DNA of 14,309 bases from GCA-965745 sp046704525 (GTDB lineage Archaea; Thermoplasmatota; Thermoplasmata; Thermoplasmatales; Thermoplasmataceae). Shown piece by piece: positions 1 through 7,759 of the stretch (position 1 is its first letter; every line of letters begins with the position of its first letter). A program made the position numbers and the translations under genes. Location: the NCBI GenBank assembly GCA_046704525.1, contig JBJKRS010000081.1, positions 1 to 14,309 of the forward strand, read 5' to 3'. Under the pieces are notes generated by a model. That model made no database searches, was not told the origin of the DNA, and was given only the letters and a program-made list of their open reading frames with translations.

Positions 1-500
1 ACCAGGAGCATGGGCTTGTAGAACCTGCTCATTACAGAGGCAAACAGCATCTTCTGGGAGATGTATCCTGAAGGGGACGAGGCAAGCACTGAGTCGGCAA
101 TGAAGGCAAGCATAGCACTTCCTGAAGTGAGACGGTCGACAAGTATGGGCCCCCCATGCCTGAAAGAGAACAACTCAATCTGGCCGGGCGTGTCAAAAAT
201 GACATAGTAGTCCTGGTACTGCTCGAGCACTGACTCTATGGAAGAAAGGTTCTCGAGGAGGAGGTCTGCTGCCACTATCTGTGCTCCGTTCGGCCCGAGA
301 TTGTACTCGGACATTATCTGCTCCAGCGAAATGATCTCGCGTATGTCGTACTCTGCCTCGTAAGGGATGAATTCCGCACCCGGGTCAAGGTTGAACACTA
401 CCGCATCATACCCATTCCGGATGAACCATTCCTTCATGGACGCGCAGAAGGTGGACTTCCCGGTTCCTGCCGGTCCTGTTACAAAGAGTGAGCCTATCAT
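1..500 (-). CDS. GPN-loop GTPase (Gpn1/PAB0955-like), C-terminus cut by window edge
   Basis: This is a partial gene: 166 complete codons are present and the reading frame stays open to the window edge. The translation starts MIGSLFVTGPAGTGKSTF, with a Walker A P-loop at residues 9-16. NLDPGAE follows at about 38-44, then the diagnostic Gly-Pro-Asn insertion (GPN, residues 69-71) and the G3-type motif DTPGQIELF at about 103-111. The GPN triplet combined with DTPGQ defines the GPN-loop GTPases, homodimeric in archaea and, in eukaryotes, linked to RNA polymerase II assembly. The archaeal role is not settled. The ATG overlaps the polC stop by four bases (ATGA), and a strong Shine-Dalgarno (GGGGAGGA) ends three bases before it, which supports this start and translational coupling. 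The guanine-specificity motif expected further on (N/TKxD) lies outside the window. Family call is firm; the cellular role is not. Confidence 0.93.
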   Translation of the reverse strand, partial: MIGSLFVTGPAGTGKSTFCASMKEWFIRNGYDAVVFNLDPGAEFIPYEAEYDIREIISLEQIMSEYNLGPNGAQIVAADLLLENLSSIESVLEQYQDYYVIFDTPGQIELFSFRHGGPILVDRLTSGSAMLAFIADSVLASSPSGYISQKMLFASVMSRFYKPMLL

Positions 501-3500
501 GTGTCCTCCCCTGAATACGATTCAAGAACAACTGTCTTTTCCTCCTCCTGTACAGCGAAAGTACCCTCAATGGTCCTGACGAGGTTGTCAATCCTCTCGT
601 TGAGGTACCATGGAAGCCTGTATTCCTTCGCAACTTTCACGGTAGAGTTGAGGTATTTCACAATGCTGCCCCTGTGAATGGTCAAAATCAGTCCCTCCTT
701 GCCGCACTTCAGGCATTTGCCCGACAGGGGTATCCTCCTGTATTTGGAATTGCACTTGGAACACCTGAATTCCTGGGAGAAGAATTTCCTGAAATTTCCG
801 TACATGTCTGGCAGGAAATGTGAGGACAGCACCCTGGCCGCAACATCGTCCTGGTCCACGGCCCTTATCATTCTCGCAAGGGAGAGCTGGGTGTCTATCT
901 TCTCCTCCATTGACCCGATAGTCTTGTATGCAGACACCGGGACGCCGGAGCTGATGTCACTGGTGTCGAACGAAAAGCCTGTTCCGAAATAGGTACCTTC
1001 TGACTTGATCTTGACTTTTATGGTCATCATCATTTCCTCGAGTTCAGAGGCCGGTGTTGACCTTTCGGTTGCCTCGTAGAACTCCAGGGGGTATTTCCAG
1101 AGCGTGTCGAGGTTCATTGCCTCCTTGTCGACCTCCTCCGGGTTGATCTTTAGCGAAAGCACTAGAGGTGCGTCCATGAGCCCCCCTGTGGTTGAAGGGA
1201 GATACTCCATGGAAAAATTGATGAGCCCGTCCATGAGAAGCATGATGCTGTCCTCGTCACCGTCGCAGTTTCTCCTCTTTGCGGCGTGGAAGAACGGGTG
1301 GGCATAGCAGCCGCTCACCCTTGAGAAGCCTATGATGCGGCCCACTATCCCGCCTGAAGTGTGGGGGGCAAGCCCTATCACAAGGTGCCCTATGAGGTCC
1401 TCCTCCTTCCTGCAGTTGTAGAAGGGCTCCACATTGTAGTACTTCTGGAGCAGGTCGTCGACGTACTGTGTAACACTGAGAAGGTACTTTGCTGAATCCC
1501 TGGGTATTATGATGTCCTGAGTGAATATCTCGTTCACATCCGCATCCTCATAACCCAGCCGGACAAGCTTGTCCCGCGGCAGGCCTATCTCCTCAGCACG
1601 AAAGTGGGTCACCGGTATGTCAGTCATGTCATACCTGCAGGTGCCGTCCTTATTGGTCGAAACGTCGTGCAGAGCGCGGAGCATTCCCTTCTCAAGAGGC
1701 TCAGGAACCTTGTTCCTGGACATGAGCTTCTTCACTCCCTTGAATTCCCTGAGGTCCTCTGCTGACATGCCCAGCCTTTCCTCTGCCCTTCTCAGCAGTT
1801 CCGTGAGGTCAACACTGATCTTACGGGTCTTTCCGCTGTACTCCGTCCTACCCCCGCATGTTGGGCAGACAGGTGACGGGAGATCCCGGCCGCAAGCATG
1901 GCATTCCCTTACAGCAACCTCCACCTGAAACTCAGACTTGTTCCTGGAGGCGTTTATGATCGACCTCCTCGCGTCACCCCAGCTCTCTATGGGAAAAAGG
2001 GAGTGCACTTTCGGCTTCATCTTCCTGTCTCCCGCCTTCTCAGGCCTGCCGAGCCTCGCGCCCACCCTTGTCGGGGCACGTGCCTTGATTTTCATTCCCG
2101 AGAGTTCATTGACCGCCTTGAGGGGGTCATCCTTCACTTCGGCCTCTTCACCTGCAATGATTCCGTCTTCCTGCCGTAGTCCGACTGAGCATATAAGTGG
2201 AAAGAAATTCCTTATGCTTATGCCGCCGGAAACCCGCTTGTACGGGCAGCACAGCCTGATCAGGATGTCCCGCATCTCATCGCTGTACTTGATTTCCAGG
2301 GACCCTTCCCTGACTTCCCCTTCCTTGAAGGCTTTTCTGAGTTTCACTATGTCGCTGCTGCTTATATCGTGCCAGAGGTACGTGTAGTCGGGGTGGAGCG
2401 GTATTCCATGGTCACGGGATATCTTGACCGCCTCGAACTGGTCCGGCCTGCGGTCCCTGTATTCCTGCAGGTCCGGGTTGTCCCCGATGTATTCAACCCA
2501 CCACTCAGTTGTGAATGAAGATGGCACAAGCGGGTAGTTGTTCTCAATAAAGTCGCCATAGGAGATCAGGATCTCGCCTATGTCAGTGATCATCTCAATC
2601 TCGCCCTCAACCTCCCTGGCCCTCTCTTCTGTGTCTATACGCTCGAGAGATCCGTCCTTCAGCAAAACGGTCGGCCCCTCTATCAGGTCGCAGGGCGTTA
2701 TGGCGGCTGCTTTTCCCGGAAGCTCCATCTTAATCTGGGATCCAACAGCTATAAATCCACCCAGCACCAGCATTGTTGCAGGGTTCAGTGAGGATGAGGC
2801 CAGCCCGGATACCCTGGACCTGCCGTACCTGAGGCGGAAACCGCCTGGCATTCCAGGATGGCTGAAAACGGGCCTTCCCGCCACGAGGTCCTTCAGGAAT
2901 TTTTCAGATTTCTTGGGACCTTCCTTCTTTTCCCCCTCGTTGCTTTTCTTGGAGTCAAGCTGTTCCAGGAAATTCCACTCGGTAAGCTTGAGGGAAGCCG
3001 TATGCTTCAATATCTTCCTGTATTTCTGCACAAGGCCTTCGCAGAGGACGAGGCACATGCCGCCCCTTATCCTGTTGGTCTTCACTCTCTCCATGTCCCT
3101 GTGCCCGGAGATTTCTTCCTCCTCGCTTCCTTCTCCGTCAATGCATACGGGGGAGTTGCGGATTATAAGCCTGATCTCCTCGGGAGATGGGAGGTACTGG
3201 AGGTGCTTCACCCTGTTGTATGCCTGGACTTCCTCTATGTATCTTTCAACCTCATCATCAGTGGGTATGTACTTCCCGACCCCCAGTTCCCTCCTGACGA
3301 TGTCAGCTATGAGCACACTCATTGCCTGTGCGGTTCCGCCTGCTCCTCTTATTGGACCGGCATAAAGCACTGATACATACTCAGACCCGTCATGGTTTCT
3401 CTCGGTGGTTATTTTTGAAATCCCCTCGAGCGGGGCGACAAGGATGCCTTCTGTCAAAATTGCGAGACCTACCCTTACTGCCTTGTCCAGAGCGGGAACA

Positions 3501-3781
3501 ACTCCCTTTTCCCTGTACATGGCTGCGACCTTCCGGGATATCTCTATGGATATTTCCTCCCTTGTCATGGTCTTGCTGAGTTCCCTTATGTCACCCGCAA
3601 CCCCGCTGATCCCTATGAGTTCCTCTATTCTCTCCGCCATGTCATTGGCGAGGGGAATCTCGACCTTTTCGGAAACGTCTTTTCCCTGCGCCCTTACACG
3701 GCTGGCAAGCTCATAGGCAGATCGGACGTCCTCCTCCACTCTTTTCGCGTAGGAGCCATACCTCTCAACCGGAGAGATCAT
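497..3781 (-). CDS. polC: DNA polymerase D large subunit DP2 (catalytic)
   Basis: It encodes the catalytic large subunit (1094 aa) of the heterodimeric archaeal replicative polymerase PolD. With the small subunit DP1 (not in this window), it synthesises DNA at the fork. The family's catalytic aspartates sit in the invariant DGDEDS motif, here D840 and D842, preceded by AAKRRNC. Other DP2 hallmarks are GPIRGAGGTAQAMSVLIAD near residue 140, QIKMELPGKAAAITPCDLIEG near 355, and RAPTRVGARLGRPEKAGDRK near 570. There are two zinc-binding cysteine sets: CHACG...CPTCGG at about 626-643 and CSKCN...CLKCG at about 1010-1030. The length is typical for an intein-free DP2, and no intein interrupts the catalytic motif. 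The ATG overlaps the upstream SCP2 gene stop by four bases, and the stop overlaps the GPN GTPase start by four bases. No classical PCNA-interacting box is obvious at the extreme C-terminus. The identification is secure. Confidence 0.98.
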   Translation of the reverse strand: MISPVERYGSYAKRVEEDVRSAYELASRVRAQGKDVSEKVEIPLANDMAERIEELIGISGVAGDIRELSKTMTREEISIEISRKVAAMYREKGVVPALDKAVRVGLAILTEGILVAPLEGISKITTERNHDGSEYVSVLYAGPIRGAGGTAQAMSVLIADIVRRELGVGKYIPTDDEVERYIEEVQAYNRVKHLQYLPSPEEIRLIIRNSPVCIDGEGSEEEEISGHRDMERVKTNRIRGGMCLVLCEGLVQKYRKILKHTASLKLTEWNFLEQLDSKKSNEGEKKEGPKKSEKFLKDLVAGRPVFSHPGMPGGFRLRYGRSRVSGLASSSLNPATMLVLGGFIAVGSQIKMELPGKAAAITPCDLIEGPTVLLKDGSLERIDTEERAREVEGEIEMITDIGEILISYGDFIENNYPLVPSSFTTEWWVEYIGDNPDLQEYRDRRPDQFEAVKISRDHGIPLHPDYTYLWHDISSSDIVKLRKAFKEGEVREGSLEIKYSDEMRDILIRLCCPYKRVSGGISIRNFFPLICSVGLRQEDGIIAGEEAEVKDDPLKAVNELSGMKIKARAPTRVGARLGRPEKAGDRKMKPKVHSLFPIESWGDARRSIINASRNKSEFQVEVAVRECHACGRDLPSPVCPTCGGRTEYSGKTRKISVDLTELLRRAEERLGMSAEDLREFKGVKKLMSRNKVPEPLEKGMLRALHDVSTNKDGTCRYDMTDIPVTHFRAEEIGLPRDKLVRLGYEDADVNEIFTQDIIIPRDSAKYLLSVTQYVDDLLQKYYNVEPFYNCRKEEDLIGHLVIGLAPHTSGGIVGRIIGFSRVSGCYAHPFFHAAKRRNCDGDEDSIMLLMDGLINFSMEYLPSTTGGLMDAPLVLSLKINPEEVDKEAMNLDTLWKYPLEFYEATERSTPASELEEMMMTIKVKIKSEGTYFGTGFSFDTSDISSGVPVSAYKTIGSMEEKIDTQLSLARMIRAVDQDDVAARVLSSHFLPDMYGNFRKFFSQEFRCSKCNSKYRRIPLSGKCLKCGKEGLILTIHRGSIVKYLNSTVKVAKEYRLPWYLNERIDNLVRTIEGTFAVQEEEKTVVLESYSGEDT

Positions 3782-4107
3782 TTCAGGAGTTCCTGAAGAA
3801 GTAATTTGTCCATGAGTGATGCTTTCACCTGCAGCTTCTTTTCAAAATATGCAGTAAGCGCGTCAGTCTCCTTGTTCATTATCTTGTTGAATGTCTCAAA
3901 TGGGACCTGCACCTTGATGTCAGCTTCTATGGAGCCTTCAGAGACCGGAGATATCTGCCCATTCTCCAGTGTAAAGTTGTAGAACTTGTCCTGATCGAAC
4001 TGTACCAGCACTTTCTTCGTTACGCCGCTTAGCTTCTTCCGGTATTTCTCGTCCGATGCAATCTTGCTGTTCACTTTCTCTACCAGCCCATCAAGCACTT
4101 CTTTCAC
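3778..4107 (-). CDS. SCP2 sterol-carrier-like small protein
   Basis: This 109-residue protein is essentially a single SCP2 domain. An N-terminal helix (residues 1-25) is followed by the strand pattern VLVQFDQDKFYNFTLENG and IEADIKVQVPFETFNKIMN. The C-terminal half, TDALTAYFEKKLQVKASL, then helix MDKLLLQELL, matches the usual SCP2 ending in which a helix precedes a strand and lipid-cavity helix. SCP2 domains bind lipids or other hydrophobic ligands in bacteria and eukaryotes. Archaea lack sterols, so the ligand here is unknown. The start is GTG, overlapping the pyrG stop by 17 bases and preceded by a GGTGG Shine-Dalgarno five bases away, which supports it. The stop overlaps polC by four bases. 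There is no signal peptide or membrane segment, so it should be cytosolic. The domain call is good; the function is unknown. Confidence 0.82.
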   Translation of the reverse strand: MKEVLDGLVEKVNSKIASDEKYRKKLSGVTKKVLVQFDQDKFYNFTLENGQISPVSEGSIEADIKVQVPFETFNKIMNKETDALTAYFEKKLQVKASLMDKLLLQELLK

Positions 4108-5713
4108 TTATTCCACCAACCTTTTTCATCCTGTATTCAAGGGCCTGCTCAATCAGATGCAGGTGCACCTTTGAGGGGGAGAGCGGCCTTGATTTGAACT
4201 CGCTGTGGTATTGCGTTGCTATGGCATTCTCGCGGTCCCTGAACTCAAGTATCTCCATCCTTATTCCCTCGTCATCCACGCCGGAAAAGACTGCTCCACA
4301 CTTTTCCAGTGCAGCGATGTAGTCAGGGTTCACCTCGAACCTGTGCCTGTGCCTCTCCCATATCTCGCTGGAGCCGTATATTCTGCTGGCCAGAGTGCCA
4401 TTCCTGACCATTACCTTCTTCGAGCCCAGCCTCATTGTGCCGCCCTTGTCGCTGACTCCCTTCTGCTCAGGAAGAATATCTATGACTGGATTTCCGGTAT
4501 CGGGATCGAACTCAGTGCTGTTTGCGTCAGGCTGGTTCAGCAGGCTCCTCGCAAGCTCTATCACGGCAACCTGGAAACCAAGGCATATGCCAAGAAATGG
4601 GATGTCATTCTCCCTTGAAAATCTTGCTGCAATGATTTTTCCCTCCACGCCGCGGTATCCGAAGCCTCCAGGTATCAGAATCCCGTCTACCCCCTCAAGC
4701 GGTGCTGTGCTCTCAATCAGGCTATCCGAATCAACCCACCTGATGTCGACCGCAATTCCGGTGTTGCCTGTCACATGCGAGAATGCCTCCTTGTGGCTTA
4801 TGTAAGCATCCTGGAGTTCAGTATACTTCCCGACTGTGGCTATTGTGACCCGCTCAGTGGGATTCCTTATGTTGCTCTTGTACGAGGCCCATGACTCGTT
4901 GAACTTGTGGTCCCCTATTGAAAAATGCTCCTTAACGTAGCCGAGTATCCCCTGTGTCTGCATCATTTCAGGAAGCAGGTATACGTTGGGTACGTCGACA
5001 ACACTCACGATTCCCTCTTCGGGAACATCAGTGAAAAGAGAGAGCCTTCTCTTTGTTTCGTGCGCAAGGGAGCTTTTTGACCTGCAGAAGAGTATGTCAG
5101 GCTGGATTCCTATCTCCCTAAGTGCCTTAACGCTGTGCTGGGTTGGTTTTGTCTTCTGCTCCCCAGTTGCCCCCATTTCCGGCACCAGTGTCACATGACC
5201 GAACAGGACCGAGTCGTCGCCTTCTTCACGCTTCAGCTGCCTGAGAGCTTCAAGGAAGGGCATTGACTCTATATCGCCAACAGTCCCCCCGACCTCTATC
5301 ATGACAATGTCTGCTCCTGCCCTGTTGGCTACGTCCCTGATTCTCCTCTTGATCTCGTTTGTTATGTGCGGTATAATTTGGACCGTGCTCCCAAGGTACT
5401 CGCCCCGTCTCTCTTTCTCTATGACTTCCCTGTAAACTTTCCCGGTTGTGATGTTGCTGTTCCCGCTGAGGTCCATGTCCAGGAAACGCTCGTAATTGCC
5501 CAGGTCAAGATCTACTTCGCTCCCGTCATCAAGCACGAACACCTCGCCATGCTGGTACGGATTCATGGTCCCAGCGTCATAATTGATGTATGGATCGATT
5601 TTAAGAGCGGTAACCTTGAGGCCGCTGTTCTTCAGAAGATGTGAAAGGCTGGATGTGATTGTTCCTTTCCCAAGGCCGGAAAGGACTCCGCCGGTGATAA
5701 CAATGTAATGCAT
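4091..5713 (-). CDS. pyrG: CTP synthase (glutamine-hydrolysing)
   Basis: It converts UTP, ATP and glutamine to CTP, the last step of de novo pyrimidine nucleotide synthesis. The protein is full length at 540 aa. The N-terminal synthetase domain opens with MHYIVITGGVLSGLGKGT (P-loop) and KIDPYINYDAGTMNPYQHGE, followed by DLDLGNYERF; these are invariant features of the family. The C-terminal class I glutamine amidotransferase domain carries GILIPGGFGYRG, the nucleophile elbow LGICLGFQ with Cys377, and YHSEF with His503 and Glu505, so the catalytic triad is complete. It is the first gene of the operon that continues through the SCP2 protein, polC and the GPN GTPase. An A/T-rich TATA-like element lies about 24 bases before the ATG, so the transcript may be leaderless. 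The assignment is secure. Confidence 0.98.
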   Translation of the reverse strand: MHYIVITGGVLSGLGKGTITSSLSHLLKNSGLKVTALKIDPYINYDAGTMNPYQHGEVFVLDDGSEVDLDLGNYERFLDMDLSGNSNITTGKVYREVIEKERRGEYLGSTVQIIPHITNEIKRRIRDVANRAGADIVMIEVGGTVGDIESMPFLEALRQLKREEGDDSVLFGHVTLVPEMGATGEQKTKPTQHSVKALREIGIQPDILFCRSKSSLAHETKRRLSLFTDVPEEGIVSVVDVPNVYLLPEMMQTQGILGYVKEHFSIGDHKFNESWASYKSNIRNPTERVTIATVGKYTELQDAYISHKEAFSHVTGNTGIAVDIRWVDSDSLIESTAPLEGVDGILIPGGFGYRGVEGKIIAARFSRENDIPFLGICLGFQVAVIELARSLLNQPDANSTEFDPDTGNPVIDILPEQKGVSDKGGTMRLGSKKVMVRNGTLASRIYGSSEIWERHRHRFEVNPDYIAALEKCGAVFSGVDDEGIRMEILEFRDRENAIATQYHSEFKSRPLSPSKVHLHLIEQALEYRMKKVGGISERSA

Positions 5714-5731
5714 TATTCCATAACAAAGGTA

Positions 5732-5742
5732 ATTTTATTTTA
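5732..5742 (-). promoter_or_regulatory. TATA-like element upstream of pyrG operon
   Basis: On the minus strand this reads TAAAATAAAAT, centred about 24 bases before the pyrG ATG at 5713. That spacing places transcription initiation at or within a few bases of the start codon, as in leaderless archaeal messages. It is the only A/T-only run in the 100-base divergent gap between pyrG and tsr3. Position and composition support it; the sequence is not a perfect archaeal TATA consensus. Confidence 0.5.
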
Positions 5743-5819
5743 CTTTCGGTCAGCATCTACATTGGCTCCAAACCTACATTCTTTAACCTCTCCTGCATGT
5801 TCCCAATACAGCATTGAAA

Positions 5820-6317
5820 ATGGGAAACGGCATCTATTTCTACTATCTTGCGCAGGACGATCCAAAGAAATCCACAATGAGGAAGCTCGAAAGGTTCCGC
5901 CTGGCCAGGAGGATCGATAGGAGGGGATGCGAAAGGAGGCTTCTTCTGTCACCCTTTGCTGAGAGCATGCTGTTACCTGTGGATGCACCCCTGTTCAAAA
6001 GGACAGGTTTGTGCATTGTGGAGGGTTCGTGGAACAGGATCAGCTCTGTAGGAGAGATCAGGTCAAAGCACGAGAGGAAGCTGCCTGTTCTCGTGCCGGC
6101 AAATCCCGTGAACTACGGCAAGCCCGGCAAGCTGTCCTCTGTCGAGGCTGCATCAGCCTCCCTTTTCATCCTGGGCTCACGGGAGATGGCCTCAGAACTC
6201 CTCTCAAAATTCAAGTGGGGTCCGGGGTTCCTGAAGCTGAACGCAAACCTTCTTGAAGACTATTCAAAATGCACAACACAGGAAGAAATCGCAGAAGTGG
6301 AGAATGCCTACTTCTGA
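5820..6317 (+). CDS. tsr3: Tsr3-type rRNA aminocarboxypropyltransferase (DUF367)
   Basis: Tsr3 transfers the 3-amino-3-carboxypropyl group of S-adenosylmethionine to a hypermodified pseudouridine in helix 31 of small-subunit rRNA. The 165-residue protein has the family landmarks in order: DDPKKST (13-19), LLLSPFAES (41-49), EGSWNR (68-73; most homologues have DCSWN), and LVPANPVNYGKPGKLSSVEA (91-110), the most conserved SAM-binding block, followed by ASASLFILG. I chose the ATG at 5820. A TTG two codons earlier (5814) is also in frame, but it adds only two residues and has no clear Shine-Dalgarno. A weak TATA-like stretch (TCTTTAAC, around 5780-5787) lies upstream. The gene is monocistronic, divergent from pyrG, and its stop codon lies inside the 3' end of the convergent neighbour. 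Confidence 0.92.
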   Translation: MGNGIYFYYLAQDDPKKSTMRKLERFRLARRIDRRGCERRLLLSPFAESMLLPVDAPLFKRTGLCIVEGSWNRISSVGEIRSKHERKLPVLVPANPVNYGKPGKLSSVEAASASLFILGSREMASELLSKFKWGPGFLKLNANLLEDYSKCTTQEEIAEVENAYF

Positions 6318-7759
6318 GTGTCCATAATCCAAGCACTTCCTTCCGTCCTGAAACTGCCGTCTCCGTATCTGCTGTAGAGGCTGCCCAGGAATTTCCTGTA
6401 TTCATCAGGTATCCTCTCCATGGATTCTTTCTCATCCGGAAGTCGGTGAATTCCCCTGACATGGGTGTAGGAGCGGCTGGAATCTCCCTCGCCCCACAGA
6501 CGCGCCTTGAGGTACGCCATCTCATCACTGTCTAACCTCATCCTGGATGATTCAGTCTTCCCTTTCAGCCTGCTTATTGATTCCATTGAGTATTTGATGT
6601 CTTCCGGATTCCCTCCGGCTGCAAGTATGAACATCATCACTCCAAGGCACTTGGTGCACGTGCCGCAGGGGTAGACTTCGCCTCCCTGCGTTCTGCAGGA
6701 ATGGCATGATCTCTGCTGAAGGAAGAAGTCCCGGTACCGTTTGACAAGGATTTCTTCCACCATGATTCCTGATATGGGGTAAACTGCCGACCAGAGTCTT
6801 GCCGGAATTCCCTTGACTGAAAAGTATTCTGACACCGTTTTCATGAAGTCCGGACTCTGGTCGTATACACCATAATAATGGTGAATTCCTTTGTAAAGAG
6901 GCATTTCCCTGGGATCATCGAACTCATTGCCCATGAGTATGTTCCCTATTCCATGCTTCTGAAGGAGCGGGATTGCGGAGAATATGTATACTGGGAAAAT
7001 GAAGAGCTGTACTGGATATGTGTCCGCCCTTTTCAATACCGCTGCCTGATCCAGAATTTTCAGCCTCTTGATCATGAAGCGGTAGAACCGATCAACATTT
7101 GACCAGACCTTCACAACATTCCTGAAATGGCCTGCAAAGTAATCGTAAGATGTCTTGGCAGTCCTCCAGTGCCCTCCCGACTCATTGAAAAAATATGCAT
7201 ACGGCTCGTTTCCCATTTCATGAAGCATCGCATACGTAAGCAGGCTCTCCTTCCCTCCAGATGACAGGACCATCGAGGTGGCAGGGATCTCATGAATGGA
7301 GAGCCCGTCTTTGCTCTCCACGGGCGTGACCAGTTCAGTGGATCCGTCAGCAGTATTCTCACTGATATCATTTTCACCTGGCAGGAAATCCTTCCTGAAG
7401 AACTCGTATCTTCGCCTGCAGATCTTGTTTACGAATACTTCCCTGGCATTGATTTTGAGGAACTGCCCGATAAGTGCCCTGTCATTGTCTGAAACTGGAA
7501 AATTGAGAACCAGGTTTCTTGAGAAGAAAGTGAAGTTGATCGCTGGCATTGTCAGCATAAGACCCGCAGTATTCTGGTCTGCAAATATGTCCTCGGAGTA
7601 CGTAAAGATAAGCGGGAAGCGCTCTTCGACACCTTCAGTTGTCTTGACAAGGATGTCACCGGAGACCTTTCTCCTGGTGACCCGTATGTTTTCAACCGTG
7701 ATGGAGTCAAAGCATTCCACCCGCCCTGAATATGGCGTGGGAGCCACCATGTATGTCAC
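6308..7759 (-). CDS. PP-loop ATP-pyrophosphatase-like protein with Cys cluster, resembling the glutamyl epimerase MurL
   Basis: This 483-residue protein has an N-terminal region of about 160 residues without a recognised motif. A PP-loop follows in VLSSGGKESLLTYAMLHEMG (SGGKES at 167-172), the AMP-forming ATP-pyrophosphatase signature. GNEFDDP (277-283) comes next, then a cysteine cluster C352-x2-C355...C365-x2-C368-x2-C371, likely metal-binding. The overall layout resembles MurL, the bacterial enzyme that uses ATP (to AMP and PPi) to invert the terminal L-Glu of UDP-MurNAc-L-Ala-L-Glu. The PP-loop and cysteine cluster also occur in QueC, but this protein is about twice QueC's length. MurL similarity is from memory of the family and is moderate evidence. 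Its peptidoglycan substrate should not exist in this organism, so the real substrate is unknown. The GTG start overlaps the DUF1611 stop by four bases (GTGA); an ATG three codons later is an alternative. It is the third gene of the operon. Confidence 0.72.
   Translation of the reverse strand: MTYMVAPTPYSGRVECFDSITVENIRVTRRKVSGDILVKTTEGVEERFPLIFTYSEDIFADQNTAGLMLTMPAINFTFFSRNLVLNFPVSDNDRALIGQFLKINAREVFVNKICRRRYEFFRKDFLPGENDISENTADGSTELVTPVESKDGLSIHEIPATSMVLSSGGKESLLTYAMLHEMGNEPYAYFFNESGGHWRTAKTSYDYFAGHFRNVVKVWSNVDRFYRFMIKRLKILDQAAVLKRADTYPVQLFIFPVYIFSAIPLLQKHGIGNILMGNEFDDPREMPLYKGIHHYYGVYDQSPDFMKTVSEYFSVKGIPARLWSAVYPISGIMVEEILVKRYRDFFLQQRSCHSCRTQGGEVYPCGTCTKCLGVMMFILAAGGNPEDIKYSMESISRLKGKTESSRMRLDSDEMAYLKARLWGEGDSSRSYTHVRGIHRLPDEKESMERIPDEYRKFLGSLYSRYGDGSFRTEGSAWIMDTQK

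Noticed and set aside
2580..3365. Long open frame on the plus strand (261 codons) antisense to polC
   Set aside because: It lies wholly inside the clearly conserved polC gene, its translation is Ser/Pro/Leu-rich without any motif, and no promoter or ribosome site precedes it. It is a shadow of codon bias on the other strand.
497..3781. Possible intein in polC
   Set aside because: Archaeal polC genes sometimes carry inteins, but this frame has ordinary length and conserved blocks, including the catalytic DGDEDS region, follow each other without an intein-like insert.
5814..5819. TTG start giving tsr3 two extra residues
   Set aside because: The ATG at 5820 is a better start codon and family members begin close to this point. 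The upstream TTG has no Shine-Dalgarno support.
6308..7759. Assignment of the PP-loop protein as QueC (7-cyano-7-deazaguanine synthase)
   Set aside because: The PP-loop and the C-terminal cysteine pattern are similar, but the protein is about twice QueC's length, the PP-loop is 165 residues in rather than near the N-terminus, and no queuosine or archaeosine gene is nearby.
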